Source: Roseateles asaccharophilus (GTDB lineage Bacteria; Pseudomonadota; Gammaproteobacteria; Burkholderiales; Burkholderiaceae_C). Taken from it: 64,000 nt of DNA. Position 1 is the stretch's first letter; each line of letters begins with the position of its first letter. Position numbers and translations under genes: made by a program. The stretch covers positions 97,514-161,513 of the forward strand of contig NZ_SNXE01000010.1 of NCBI RefSeq assembly GCF_004362405.1, in the 5' to 3' direction. The notes beneath the pieces are model-generated. The model saw only the letters and a program-made list of their open reading frames with translations, ran no database searches and had not been told where the DNA came from. Shown in pieces: positions 21,967-32,244 of this stretch.

Positions 21967-24018
21967 ATGCATTTCGACAATCTCTACGCGCACGACTTTG
22001 CCCGCATCGCCCTGGCCTCGCCCGAGTGCCGGGTGGCCGATCCGCTCTTCAATGGCGAGCGCCATGCCGAGCTGCTGCGCGAGGCCGCGGCACGCGGTGC
22101 GGCCGTGGTGGCTTTTCCGGAGCTGGGGCTCTCGGGCTACACCTGCGATGACCTCTTCCACCAGCGCGCCCTGCTGGACGGCTGCGAGGCGGCCCTGGCG
22201 GCCCTGCTCAAGGCCTCGGCGTCCCTGCCCACGGTGGCGGTGGTGGGCCTGCCCCTGCGCTTCGAGCAGCGGCTCTTCAACTGCGCGGTGCTGCTGCAGC
22301 GCGGTCGCCTGCTGGGCGTGCAGCCCAAGAGCTATCTGCCCAACTACGGCGAGTTCTACGAGGCACGCCAGTTCAGCGCGGCCGACGAGGCCCTGGGCGA
22401 TGAGATCGAGCTCTTGGGCCAGCGCGTGCCCTTTGGCAGCCGCCTGATCTTTGCCGCCAGCGATCTGCCCCTGCTGCGCCTGCATGCCGAGATCTGCGAG
22501 GACGTCTGGACGCCCATCCCGCCCTCGTCCTACGCGGCCCTGGCCGGCGCCAGCCTGCTGCTCAACCTTTCGGCCTCCAATGCCCTGGTGGGCAAGGCGG
22601 CCTACCGGCGCCAACTGGTGGCTCAGCAGTCGGCCCGCTGCCTGGCGGCCTATGCCTACAGCTCGGCGGGGCAGGGCGAGTCCAGCACCGATCTGGCCTG
22701 GGACGGCCATGCCCTGCTGTGCGAGAACGGCGAGCTGCTGGCCGAGTCCGAACGCTACGCGGCGGGCTCGCAGCTGATCACGGCCGATATCGACCTGGAG
22801 CGCCTGGCCCGCGAGCGCATGCGCCAGACCAGCTTTGGCGACTCGGTGCGCCAGCACGCGGCCCAGCTCAAGGGCTTTCGCACCGTGAGCTTCAGCCTGG
22901 GCCTGGCGCTGGACGCGCCCCTGCCCCTGGCGCGCCGCGTGGAGCGCTTCCCCTATGTGCCGGCCGAGCGGGCGCGGCGCGACGAGCGCTGCCAGGAGGT
23001 CTACAACATCCAGGTGCAGGCCCTGGTGCAGCGGCTGGCTTCCAGCGGCATCAAGAAGCTGGTTGTGGGCATCTCGGGTGGTCTGGATTCCACCCACGCC
23101 CTGCTGGTGGCCGCGCGCGCCATGGACAAGCTGGGCTGGCCGCGCAGCCACATCCTGGCCTACACCATGCCGGGCTTTGCCACCGGCGAGCGCACCCGTG
23201 ACCAGGCCTGGCGCCTGATGCGCGCCGTGGGCTGCGAGGCGGCCGAGATCGACATCCGGCCCAGCTGCCTGCAGATGCTCAAGGACCTGGACCATCCCTA
23301 CGCCCGCGGCGAGCCGGTCTATGACGTGACCTTCGAGAATGTGCAGGCGGGCGAGCGCACCAACCACCTGTTCCGCCTGGCCAATCACCAGGGCGCCCTG
23401 GTGCTGGGCACGGGCGACTTGAGCGAGCTGGCCCTGGGCTGGTGCACCTATGGCGTGGGCGACCATATGTCGCACTACAACGTCAACGCCAGCGTGCCCA
23501 AGACCCTGATCCAGTACCTGGTGCGCTGGGTGGCCGAGACCCGCCAGCTCGGTCAGGCGGTGGACCATGGCGTGCTGCTGGACATCCTGGGCACCGAGAT
23601 CAGCCCGGAGCTGGTGCCGGCCAGCGCCGCCGCCCAGGGTCAGGTCTTGCAGAGCACCGAGGCCGCCATCGGGCCCTACGAGCTGCAGGACTTCAATCTC
23701 TTCTACACCCTGCGCCACGGCTATGCACCGGCCAAGATCGCCTTTCTGGCCCGCCACGCCTGGGGTGACCGGGGGCAGGGTGCCTGGCCCGACGAGGCCC
23801 ATGTGGCGCGCAACGAATACAGCCTGGCCGAGATCAAGCGGGTGCTGGGCATCTTCGTGCGCCGCTTCTTCCAGGGCAGTCAGTTCAAGCGCAGCTGCGT
23901 GCCCAATGCGCCCAAGGTGGGCAGTGGCGGCTCGCTGTCGCCGCGGGGCGACTGGCGTGCGCCCAGCGATTCGCAGGCCGCGGTCTGGCTGGCCGACCTG
24001 GCGCGAATCCCGGATTGA
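21967..24018 (+). CDS. nadE: Glutamine-dependent NAD+ synthetase
   Basis: A 683-residue two-domain enzyme making NAD+ from deamido-NAD+, ATP and glutamine. The N-terminal nitrilase-type glutaminase (about residues 1-290) has the catalytic Glu in [13 protein letters not shown], Lys in [12 protein letters not shown] and Cys in AEICEDVW. The C-terminal synthetase has the PP-loop SGGLDST (about residue 369). It lies 60 bp upstream of glnB. PII-type proteins are reported to regulate glutamine-dependent NadE in other proteobacteria, so the pairing is likely functional. Confidence 0.96.
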   Translation: MHFDNLYAHDFARIALASPECRVADPLFNGERHAELLREAAARGAAVVAFPELGLSGYTCDDLFHQRALLDGCEAALAALLKASASLPTVAVVGLPLRFEQRLFNCAVLLQRGRLLGVQPKSYLPNYGEFYEARQFSAADEALGDEIELLGQRVPFGSRLIFAASDLPLLRLHAEICEDVWTPIPPSSYAALAGASLLLNLSASNALVGKAAYRRQLVAQQSARCLAAYAYSSAGQGESSTDLAWDGHALLCENGELLAESERYAAGSQLITADIDLERLARERMRQTSFGDSVRQHAAQLKGFRTVSFSLGLALDAPLPLARRVERFPYVPAERARRDERCQEVYNIQVQALVQRLASSGIKKLVVGISGGLDSTHALLVAARAMDKLGWPRSHILAYTMPGFATGERTRDQAWRLMRAVGCEAAEIDIRPSCLQMLKDLDHPYARGEPVYDVTFENVQAGERTNHLFRLANHQGALVLGTGDLSELALGWCTYGVGDHMSHYNVNASVPKTLIQYLVRWVAETRQLGQAVDHGVLLDILGTEISPELVPASAAAQGQVLQSTEAAIGPYELQDFNLFYTLRHGYAPAKIAFLARHAWGDRGQGAWPDEAHVARNEYSLAEIKRVLGIFVRRFFQGSQFKRSCVPNAPKVGSGGSLSPRGDWRAPSDSQAAVWLADLARIPD

Positions 24019-24417
<399 letters not shown>

Positions 24418-24425
24418 AAGCCCAT

Positions 24426-24458
24426 CCCCTACCGGCTTACGCCGGTTCCCTCAAGGGG
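24426..24458. other. Nested hairpin downstream of glnB
   Basis: Outer arms CCCCT (24426-24430) / AGGGG (24454-24458) enclose inner ACCGGC-TTAC-GCCGGT (24431-24446). There is no T-run, so it is not a standard intrinsic terminator. It may act as an RNA end stabiliser or be a dispersed palindrome. Confidence 0.4.
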
Positions 24459-24510
24459 AGCGCATCCGAGGTCCCGGCACAGCCGGATCCCCGGATGCCG
24501 TTCGCTCAAC

Positions 24511-24891
24511 TCAAGCGATGAAGCGGTGATAGGCGGCCGCGGCCCACACGCCGCCGGCCAGCAGCAGGGCCAGCATCACGGCCGCGCTGGCCAGGTCTTT
24601 GGCGCGCTTGGACAGATCGTGCAGCTCGAAGCCCACGCGGTCGATGGCGGCCTCGATGCCCGAATTGAGCAGCTCCACGATCAGCACCAGCAGCAGGGAG
24701 CCGATCAGCAGGGCCACCTCCACCCAGCCCTGGCCTAGCCAGAAGGCCAGGGGTGTGGCCAACACCATCAGCCAGACCTCTTGGCGGAAGGCGCTCTCGC
24801 CGCTATAGGCCGCTCGCAGGCCGGCCCAGGAATAGCCGGCGGCGCGCAGGATGCGGTCCAGTCCGGTGCGTCCCTTGTGGGGATTGCTCAT
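24511..24891 (-). CDS. dgkA: Diacylglycerol kinase
   Basis: A 126-residue inner-membrane enzyme with three transmembrane helices and the active-site signature ELLNSGIEAAIDR. It phosphorylates diacylglycerol to phosphatidic acid, recycling lipid from membrane turnover. Its ATG overlaps the RDD-protein stop (ATGA, 24888-24891), making it the last gene of the leftward sigma-factor operon. Confidence 0.95.
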   Translation of the reverse strand: MSNPHKGRTGLDRILRAAGYSWAGLRAAYSGESAFRQEVWLMVLATPLAFWLGQGWVEVALLIGSLLLVLIVELLNSGIEAAIDRVGFELHDLSKRAKDLASAAVMLALLLAGGVWAAAAYHRFIA

Positions 24892-25403
24892 GCGCGAACT
24901 GCCTTTGCGGGCGCCTCGGCATGGACCAGACGTGTCCCGCTCAGCAAATCGTGCAGGAACTGCCGTCCGGGCAGGACCAGGGCAAGGCTGGCATAGCCCA
25001 GCAGTCCCAGCAGTCCCACGGCCGAGATGGCGCCAAATCCCAGACCATGCTTGCGCAGCTGTATGGCGGCAACCATGGGCAGCAGCCACCATGCAAAGCT
25101 CAGCACGAAGCGCAGCAGGGCATGTGCAGGCCTGAGAGGTGCCCCATCGTTGCGCACCACGCGGATGCGCCAGGTCTTCATGGGCAAGGTCTGGCCGCTG
25201 CGGCTCCAGAAGTAGACGAAGTAGGCGGCAAAGCCCAGGCCGAGGGCCAGCATCAGGCCGAAGCGGCTTTCCAGGGCATGGCGCTGCTGGGCCAGCGGGG
25301 AATAGATCAGGCCTACGGCCATGGCCACGGCGAAGAGCAGCATGCCCTCGTACAGGAAGCACGCCAGGCGACGGGCCAGGCCGGGCACGGCGTCGGCGCT
25401 CAT
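24888..25403 (-). CDS. RDD-family membrane protein
   Basis: A 171-residue membrane protein with about four hydrophobic segments and the RDD pattern (PGLARRLACFLYEGMLLF near the N-terminus, PMKTWRIRVV in the middle). RDD proteins have been linked to transport or to membrane assembly, with no general function. It overlaps the genes on both sides by ATGA, so it is translated as part of the operon sigma-DUF3619-DUF3106-RDD-dgkA. Confidence 0.85.
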   Translation of the reverse strand: MSADAVPGLARRLACFLYEGMLLFAVAMAVGLIYSPLAQQRHALESRFGLMLALGLGFAAYFVYFWSRSGQTLPMKTWRIRVVRNDGAPLRPAHALLRFVLSFAWWLLPMVAAIQLRKHGLGFGAISAVGLLGLLGYASLALVLPGRQFLHDLLSGTRLVHAEAPAKAVRA

Positions 25404-26248
25404 GGCTGTGACGCCGCTTTGGCCGGGATCGAGGCCGGCTTGGGCAGAAGGGTTTTGCTGTCCAGGCCTCGCATATTGATGGCCAGCTTGGGTTGTCCCG
25501 TCGGTTGACGCAGCTGGGCTCGCCCCTGGGTGATCAGAATCGTGCTCGCGCCCGGGCGGGCCTGCAGGACCGCCGTGCCCGTGGCGGGGCTGCCGGTCTG
25601 CACGCGCAGGGGAACCAGCGCGGGTGCCACTGGCGCCGTGGCGCTCTTGTCGCTGCGGGTCGCGCCCGTGGCCGCGGCGGGGATGGGGGCTGCGGTGCTT
25701 GGAACCACCTTGAGGGCGGCCTTCTGTGCGGCCTTGTCTGCCAGTTCCTGCCTTCTCTCCACGGGCAGGGCCTGATAGGCCTCCCACTTGGCTTGCCGCT
25801 CATCGGCCTTGAGTTGCTGGGCGGCCTGGAAGGTCAGGCGTGCTTGCTGGCGCTCGGCCGGGCTCAAGCGTGCCCACTCGCTCATGCGCTGCTGGACACG
25901 CTCCTGTTCATGGGCCGGCAGTTGTGGATAGCGGGCTGCCAGCTCCAGCCATTTGCCGCGATGAGCCGGGTCCATGCTGGCCCAGTCGGCGGCCAGGGGG
26001 GCCAGCACCTGACGCTGGGCCGCGCTCAGTGCGCGCCAATCAGGAGTGGTGACGCTTGGCGTGGGCTTGACGGCCACCGGTGCGGGCGCCGCCGGGGCCG
26101 CCACGGCGGGTGCCGAGGCTTCCGTCGCGGCCAGGGGCGCAGAGGCCGCAGCCGCTTCAGCGGATTGGGCCTGCACCGCGTGTGAGTTGAGGTAGAGCGA
26201 CAGGGCCAGGCACAGAAGGCCGGAGGGGCTGGAGACCTTGGAGATCAT
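25400..26248 (-). CDS. DUF3106 domain-containing exported protein
   Basis: A 282-residue protein with an N-terminal signal peptide (hydrophobic residues about 9-26). A low-complexity Ala/Pro linker leads to a DUF3106 core, about residues 65-170, made of short repeats of the type LSAAQRQVLAPLAADW, MDPAHRGKWLELA and LSPAERQQARLTFQ. These Trp- and Arg-rich helices resemble periplasmic stress-sensor repeats. A disordered tail of about 100 residues follows. It is probably periplasmic. Linkage to a sigma factor and DUF3619 suggests an envelope-sensing role; no biochemical function is known to me. Confidence 0.8.
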   Translation of the reverse strand: MISKVSSPSGLLCLALSLYLNSHAVQAQSAEAAAASAPLAATEASAPAVAAPAAPAPVAVKPTPSVTTPDWRALSAAQRQVLAPLAADWASMDPAHRGKWLELAARYPQLPAHEQERVQQRMSEWARLSPAERQQARLTFQAAQQLKADERQAKWEAYQALPVERRQELADKAAQKAALKVVPSTAAPIPAAATGATRSDKSATAPVAPALVPLRVQTGSPATGTAVLQARPGASTILITQGRAQLRQPTGQPKLAINMRGLDSKTLLPKPASIPAKAASQP

Positions 26249-26270
26249 GCTGTGGGACTTGCCCTCTGGC

Positions 26271-26732
26271 TCACTCTTTGACGGCCGCGGCCTCGCCGCC
26301 GGCCTGCTGCTCTTCGTCGCTCAGGTACTCCGAGAAGCCCGGATCCCCGTAAGCCGCCGGCGGGAGCTTGTCGGACAAGAGTGCAGCATCCATCTCGGCC
26401 GCAGCGCGGATCTGTTGATACCACTGGCTGTGCTGAATCAGCAGCAGCCCGCCGACCAGCAGCAGCAGGGGCAGCAGGGAGGCGAGCTTGAGCCAGCGGC
26501 CACGGCCCGGGCCGCCCAGGGCCAGGCTGCCACCTTGCTGAATCAGGGTGGTCTCGGTTTCGGGGCGGGTGGCTCGGACGACGCGTGCGCGTGCCATGGC
26601 CTGCTCACGGGCAAAGCGCAGGCGCTCGCTGATGTCGGCGGGCAGGGCCTCGCTGTGCTCGGTCAAGCCTGCCGCGACGCGCAGGCCGAAACGCGAGACA
26701 TCCAGCTCGGAAATGGTCGGCTTGTTGCTCAT
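26271..26732 (-). CDS. DUF3619 family protein, candidate anti-sigma factor
   Basis: A 153-residue protein. The cytosolic N-terminal part (about residues 1-80, starting MSNKPTISELDVSRFGLRV) precedes one transmembrane helix (LASLLPLLLLVGGLLLIQ, about residues 83-101) and an acidic C-terminal periplasmic segment. Single-span topology and ATGA overlap with the sigma-factor gene (26729-26732) are what one expects of an anti-sigma factor. That role is inference; DUF3619 has no established function that I know. Confidence 0.8.
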   Translation of the reverse strand: MSNKPTISELDVSRFGLRVAAGLTEHSEALPADISERLRFAREQAMARARVVRATRPETETTLIQQGGSLALGGPGRGRWLKLASLLPLLLLVGGLLLIQHSQWYQQIRAAAEMDAALLSDKLPPAAYGDPGFSEYLSDEEQQAGGEAAAVKE

Positions 26733-27295
26733 AGCGTGATCCCCTTGGCCCTCAACGATTTTGCAAGCGAATGAACCGCCCGGGAGCAGTGCGTTTTCAC
26801 GCTTCCCTCCGAGCAGCCCATCACGGACGCCGTCTCCGCGACATCCAATTCCTCCCAGTAACGCAGGAGGAAGGCTTCGCGTTGACGCGCCGGCAGTTCG
26901 GCGACTTCCTTGTCGATGGCATGCAAGATCTGGGCCCGAGACACCTCGTCCGCGGCGCTCAGACCGCCCAGCATGCCATCACCGACCTCCAGGGACTCCA
27001 GCAGGTCGAAATCGTCTTCGCCATCACCGCCCTCGAAGTCCGAGAGATTCTGCATCACGGACTTGCGCACCTTCTGCCGCCGGAACCAGTCCATGGTGGC
27101 GTTGGACAGGATGCGCTGGAAGAGCAGGGGCAGCTCCGCCGCGGGGCGGTCGTAGTATTTCTCGGCCAGCCGGATCATGGCGTCCTGCACGATGTCCAAG
27201 GCGGCGTCGTCGTCGCGCACCAGATAGGCGCTGCGCTTGAATGCACGCTTTTCGACGCTGCGGAGGAATTCGTTGAGTTCTTTGTCGGTGGCCAA
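26729..27295 (-). CDS. Sigma-70 family (ECF-like) RNA polymerase sigma factor
   Basis: A 188-residue ECF-type sigma factor. Region 2 contains YLVRDDDAALDIVQDAMIRL and region 4 contains LPARQREAFLLRYWEEL followed by the helix-turn-helix ETASVMGCSEGSVKTHCSRA. I chose TTG at 27295 because ATDKELNEFLRSVEKRAFKR matches homologues, whereas the 39 codons upstream do not look like protein. No clear Shine-Dalgarno precedes it. AATAAT on the minus strand (about 27340) is a possible -10. It heads an operon with DUF3619, DUF3106, RDD and dgkA, which suggests envelope homeostasis. Confidence 0.9.
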   Translation of the reverse strand: MATDKELNEFLRSVEKRAFKRSAYLVRDDDAALDIVQDAMIRLAEKYYDRPAAELPLLFQRILSNATMDWFRRQKVRKSVMQNLSDFEGGDGEDDFDLLESLEVGDGMLGGLSAADEVSRAQILHAIDKEVAELPARQREAFLLRYWEELDVAETASVMGCSEGSVKTHCSRAVHSLAKSLRAKGITL

Positions 27296-27549
27296 GAGAC
27301 TGCGGGCAAGCCCGATGCTGGCGAAATCGGCGCGGATTATTGCATTTCGACCGCAGATCCGGGGCGGCTTCGCGGCCGGGCTAATAAACCCGTGCATAAT
27401 GTTGCTTCGCACAAAGAGCTTTTGGGTCTCAAGCCGGCTGCCCGACCCGGGCGCCTCGTTTTTGACCGCGCAGGCTCCAAGTCCGCCTCACAAGGGCGCG
27501 AGTAGGAGCACCGATGGTTTTTCGTTAGAGAAATTCACTGAGGTTCGAA

Positions 27550-29343
27550 ATGGACATGTCTAGCGCGGAAGTCAAGCGTGCCGCTGCTGTCGATAGCAGG
27601 GCGCAAACGCCGTATTCCCCCCCTTCCTCCGCGGAGCTGAACGGCTCCGAAATCCTGGTTCGCTGCCTGCAGGCCGAGAGCGTCAAGTACCTCTGGGGCT
27701 ATCCGGGCGGCGCGGTGCTCTACATCTACGACGCGCTGTACAAGCAGCAGACCATCCAGCACGTGCTGGTGCGCCATGAACAGGCGGCCATCCACGCAGC
27801 CGATGGCTATGCACGCGCCACCGGCGAGGTGGGCGTGGCGCTCGTGACTTCGGGCCCGGGTGTGACCAATGCCATCACCGGCATTGCCACCGCCTATATG
27901 GATTCCATCCCGATGGTGATCATCACCGGACAGGTGCCCACGCCGGCCATCGGCCTGGACGCCTTCCAGGAATGCGACACCGTCGGCATCACCCGCCCCA
28001 TCGTCAAGCACAACTTCCTGGTCAAGGATGTGCGCGATCTGGCGGTGACTCTCAAGAAGGCCTTCCACATCGCCCGCACCGGCCGTCCCGGTCCGGTGGT
28101 GGTGGACATCCCCAAGGATGTGTCGCTGAACACCGCGGCCTTCCACTACCCCGAGCGGGTGGAGATGCGCTCCTACAACCCGGTGCGCAAGGGTCACAGC
28201 GGTCAGATCCGCAAGGCGGTGCAACTGCTGCTGCAGGCCAAGCGTCCCTATATCTACACCGGCGGCGGCGTGATCCTGGGCGAAGCCTCGGCCGAGCTGC
28301 GGGAGCTGGTCAATCTGCTGGGCTATCCCTGCACCAACACCCTGATGGGCCTGGGTTCCATCCCGGCCTCGGACCCCAAGTTCCTGGGCATGCTGGGCAT
28401 GCACGGCACTTACGAGGCCAATATGACCATGCAGAACTGCGATGTTCTGCTGGCCGTGGGTGCGCGCTTCGATGACCGCGTGATCGGCAACCCCAAGCAC
28501 TTCGGCTCGGTGGAGCGCAAGATCATCCATGTGGACATCGACCCCTCGTCGATCTCCAAGCGGGTGCGGGTGGACATTCCCATCGTCGGCGACGTCAAGG
28601 ACGTGCTGCAGGAGCTGATCCATCAGCTGAAAGAGGCGCAGGCCAAGCCGGACTCGAATGCCATCAACGCCTGGTGGAGCCAGATCAATGAGTGGCGCCG
28701 CCGCGAGTGCCTGGCCTACAAGCATTCCGACGAGGTCATCAAACCGCAGATGGTCGTCGAGACCCTGTGGAACCTGACCAAGGACCGCGACACCTACATC
28801 ACCTCGGACGTGGGCCAGCACCAGATGTGGGCGGCCCAGTTCTATCGCTTCGAGGAACCGCGCCGCTGGATCAATTCCGGCGGTCTGGGCACCATGGGCG
28901 TGGGCCTGCCCTACGCCATGGGCATCAAGCTGGCCAAGCCGGAATCGGATGTGTTCTGCATTACCGGCGAAGGCTCCATCCAGATGTGCATCCAGGAGCT
29001 CTCGACCTGCTTCCAGTACAAGACGCCGGTCAAGATCGTCTCGCTGAACAACCGCTATCTGGGCATGGTGCGCCAGTGGCAGCAGCTGGACTACGAGGGC
29101 CGCTACTCGCACAGCTATATGGATGCGCTGCCGGACTTCGTCAAGCTGGCCGAGGCCTATGGCCATGTGGGCCTGCTGGTGGAGAAGCCCTCCGATGTGG
29201 AGCCGGCCCTGCGCGAAGCCATGCGCCTGAAGGACCGCACGGTCTTCCTGGACGTGCGCACCGATCCGACCGAGAACGTCTGGCCCATGGTCAAGGCGGG
29301 CAAGGGCATTTCGGAAATGCTGCTGGGCTCCGAAGACCTGTAA
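27550..29343 (+). CDS. ilvB: Acetolactate synthase large subunit
   Basis: A 597-residue thiamine-diphosphate enzyme making acetolactate or acetohydroxybutyrate, the first common step to Val, Leu and Ile. The N-terminal TPP domain (GYPGGAVLYIYDALYK), central FAD domain and C-terminal TPP site (ITGEGSIQMCIQELSTC) are complete. An N-terminal extension of about 35 residues precedes the core. The start is ATG 27550, with GAGG just upstream. A CATAAT at 27395-27400 is a possible -10. The regulatory subunit ilvH follows after 185 bp. Confidence 0.96.
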   Translation: MDMSSAEVKRAAAVDSRAQTPYSPPSSAELNGSEILVRCLQAESVKYLWGYPGGAVLYIYDALYKQQTIQHVLVRHEQAAIHAADGYARATGEVGVALVTSGPGVTNAITGIATAYMDSIPMVIITGQVPTPAIGLDAFQECDTVGITRPIVKHNFLVKDVRDLAVTLKKAFHIARTGRPGPVVVDIPKDVSLNTAAFHYPERVEMRSYNPVRKGHSGQIRKAVQLLLQAKRPYIYTGGGVILGEASAELRELVNLLGYPCTNTLMGLGSIPASDPKFLGMLGMHGTYEANMTMQNCDVLLAVGARFDDRVIGNPKHFGSVERKIIHVDIDPSSISKRVRVDIPIVGDVKDVLQELIHQLKEAQAKPDSNAINAWWSQINEWRRRECLAYKHSDEVIKPQMVVETLWNLTKDRDTYITSDVGQHQMWAAQFYRFEEPRRWINSGGLGTMGVGLPYAMGIKLAKPESDVFCITGEGSIQMCIQELSTCFQYKTPVKIVSLNNRYLGMVRQWQQLDYEGRYSHSYMDALPDFVKLAEAYGHVGLLVEKPSDVEPALREAMRLKDRTVFLDVRTDPTENVWPMVKAGKGISEMLLGSEDL

Positions 29344-29528
29344 GGGTCGGGCCGCGGCGCCGCCTGCGCCGGCCGGCCTCCCGCCGTTACCGCGGCGAGG
29401 GGTGCGACCGGAGCGGGGCGCCAGGCCCCCGGATGTCCGCCAGCCTCTAGCAACCCTCTCAAGCGCGCGCCAAGGGCCGTCGGTTACCGCCGCCGGTCTG
29501 AAGAGCCCGCCGCCAAGAAGGATCCCTC

Positions 29529-30020
29529 ATGAGACACATCATTGCTTTGCTCCTCGAGAACGAGCCGGGCGCGCTCTCGCGCGTGGTCGCGCTGTTCTCG
29601 GCCCGCGGCTACAACATCGAGAGCCTGACCGTGGCGCCCACCGAGGACCCCTCGCTCTCTCGCATGACCATCGTGACCACCGGCTCGGACGAGGTGATCG
29701 AGCAGATCACCAAGCACCTGAACCGGCTGATCGAGGTGGTCAAGGTCGTGGACCTGACCGAGGGCAACTACACCGAGCGCGAGCTCATGCTGATCAAGGT
29801 CCGCGCCGTGGGCAAGGAGCGCGAGGAGATGAAGCGCACCGCCGACATCTTCCGCGGCCGCATCATCGACGTGACCGAGAAGACCTACACCATCGAGCTC
29901 ACCGGCGACGCCACCAAGCTCGACGCCTTCATCGACGCCATCGACCGCACCGCCATCCTGGAGACCGTGCGCACCGGCTCCAGCGGCATCGGCCGCGGCG
30001 AGCGCATCCTTCGTGTATGA
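29529..30020 (+). CDS. ilvH: Acetolactate synthase small (regulatory) subunit
   Basis: A 163-residue regulatory subunit. The N-terminal ACT domain (IIALLLENEPGALSRVVALF) binds valine for feedback inhibition, and the C-terminal ALS_ss domain contacts the large subunit. Shine-Dalgarno AAGGA lies at 29518-29522. The order ilvB-ilvH-ilvC is standard in Burkholderiales. Confidence 0.96.
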   Translation: MRHIIALLLENEPGALSRVVALFSARGYNIESLTVAPTEDPSLSRMTIVTTGSDEVIEQITKHLNRLIEVVKVVDLTEGNYTERELMLIKVRAVGKEREEMKRTADIFRGRIIDVTEKTYTIELTGDATKLDAFIDAIDRTAILETVRTGSSGIGRGERILRV

Positions 30021-30074
30021 CCACCGTCAGGCGCGGGGCCGTTGACGGCCCGTGCGCCGCCCCCCGAGGGGGCC

Positions 30075-30111
30075 ATGAACTTGTCTTGGGGCGGCCCGGC
30101 GACAAGTTCAT
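30075..30111. repeat. 11-bp perfect inverted repeat in ilvH-ilvC spacer
   Basis: ATGAACTTGTC (30075-30085) and GACAAGTTCAT (30101-30111) flank a 15-nt GC-rich loop. There is no T-run, so it is not a standard terminator. Just upstream is CCCCCCGAGGGGG (about 30059-30072). It could modulate the ilvH/ilvC expression ratio or be a dispersed palindrome. Confidence 0.6.
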
Positions 30112-30145
30112 CAAGAACCTGGGCCCCGCATTCTTACCGCACTGA

Positions 30146-31180
<1,035 letters not shown>

Positions 31181-31308
31181 GCGAGGACCGAGCCGAGTGC
31201 CTGCGCACTCGGCGACGCCTCGCGAAGGACCGCTCACCTGCAAGTGAGCGGGCGAGGACGGTCCGACGCCATCCGAAGGCCAGTCCACATCTCGTGTGGA
31301 CTGGCTGA
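31181..31308. repeat. Palindromic repeat array downstream of ilvC (family copy A)
   Basis: A tandem array of hairpins with fixed linkers. Unit 1 has outer stem GCGAGG (31181-31186) / CCTCGC (31218-31223), linker ACCGA, inner stem GCCGAGTGC-CTGC-GCACTCGGC (31192-31213) and linker GACG. Then come GAAGGA and hairpin CCGCTCAC/GTGAGCGG (31230-31251). A second, shorter unit starts GCGAGGAC at 31252, continues GTCCGACGCC..CCGAAGG (31261-31279) and ends in hairpin CCAGTCCACA-TCTCG-TGTGGACTGG (31280-31304), then CTGAG. The same linkers with different but still complementary stems recur at 36163-36240. Confidence 0.75.
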
Positions 31309-31322
31309 GCACTCCAAGCAGC

Positions 31323-31349
31323 AAAGCCGCGACCCGTTCGCGGCTTTTT
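31323..31349 (+). terminator. Terminator of ilvBHC
   Basis: AAAGCCGCGA (31323-31332), loop CCCGT, TCGCGGCTTT (31338-31347), continuing into TTTTT. It lies about 140 bp after the ilvC stop, beyond the palindromic array, so the array is transcribed. Confidence 0.88.
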
Positions 31350-31380
31350 CTTTGGAGTCACTGTTGTATCCTCCGGCCCC

Positions 31381-32217
31381 ATGACCGACCCCCACAACAA
31401 GAGCGCCGACCTGGACGAGGACGAAGTCCTGGAGCCCCAGCGTCCGCGCCGCAAGGGCATCTATGCCCTGCCCAACAGCATCACGCTGTGCGCGCTGTTT
31501 TGCGGCTTCTATGCCGTCGTCATGGCCATGCATGGCCGCTTCGAGACCGCCTGCATCGCCATCTTCTGCGCCGCTGTGCTGGACGCACTGGACGGCCGCG
31601 TGGCGCGCATGACCAATTCGCAAAGCGCCTTTGGCGAGCAGATGGACTCGCTCTCCGATATGGTGAGCTTCGGCGCCGCGCCGGCGCTCATCGTCTATAT
31701 GTGGGGCCTCAAGGATCTGGGCAAGGCGGGCTGGATTCCGGCCTTCGTCTACATTGCCGGCGCGGCCCTTCGCCTGGCGCGCTTCAATGTGAATATCGGC
31801 GTGGTGGACAAGCGCTTCTTCCAGGGCCTGCCCAGCCCAGCGGCCGCGGCCCTGGTCATCAGCCTGATCTGGCTCTTCGACGACGCGGGCTACCGCAATG
31901 CCTCGCAGATCGACTGGCTGGCCTGGAGCGCCTTTGGCGTGACTCTGTTTGCCGGCCTGTCCATGGTGACCAATGCGCCCTTCTACAGCTTCAAGGTCTT
32001 TGGTGCGCGGCGCAGCGTGCCCTTTGTGGTGCTGGTGGCCGTGGCTCTGGGTATCGCCCTGATCAGCCTGTATCCGCAGCGCGCCATCTTCGGCCTGTTC
32101 TGTCTCTACGGCCTCTCGGGCTACGCGGTCTATCTCTACAAAAAGGCCAAGGGACGGCCGGTGAGCGTGATCGCCACCTCCACCGACGAGCCCGATGAGC
32201 GCGGCCTGCACCACTGA
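31381..32217 (+). CDS. pssA: CDP-diacylglycerol-serine O-phosphatidyltransferase
   Basis: A 278-residue inner-membrane enzyme with several transmembrane helices. The CDP-alcohol phosphotransferase motif is complete: DALDGRVARMTNSQSAFGEQ followed by MDSLSD. It makes phosphatidylserine, the precursor of phosphatidylethanolamine. TATCCT (31367-31372) ends 8 nt before the ATG and no Shine-Dalgarno is present, so the transcript may be leaderless. The ilvC-pssA-leuA order is common in Burkholderiales. Confidence 0.95.
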   Translation: MTDPHNKSADLDEDEVLEPQRPRRKGIYALPNSITLCALFCGFYAVVMAMHGRFETACIAIFCAAVLDALDGRVARMTNSQSAFGEQMDSLSDMVSFGAAPALIVYMWGLKDLGKAGWIPAFVYIAGAALRLARFNVNIGVVDKRFFQGLPSPAAAALVISLIWLFDDAGYRNASQIDWLAWSAFGVTLFAGLSMVTNAPFYSFKVFGARRSVPFVVLVAVALGIALISLYPQRAIFGLFCLYGLSGYAVYLYKKAKGRPVSVIATSTDEPDERGLHH

Positions 32218-32231
32218 GCAAACACGCGTGC

Positions 32232-32237
32232 TATATT
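32232..32237 (+). promoter_or_regulatory. -10 element of the leuA leader transcript
   Basis: TATATT at 32232-32237, 14 bp after the pssA stop and only 7 nt before the leader-peptide ATG. No strong -35 is seen. Transcription starting 7-8 nt downstream would begin at or next to the A of that ATG. Confidence 0.6.
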
Positions 32238-32244
32238 CGAGCGC

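Noticed and set aside
27397..27549. Possible leader peptide and attenuator before ilvB
   Set aside because: A frame starts with MLLR at 27398, but it is long, lacks runs of Leu/Val/Ile, and the only hairpin (GCCCG-ACC-CGGGC before GTTTTTG) has a 5-bp stem separated from the T-run. This is not convincing beside the clear thrS and leuA cases.
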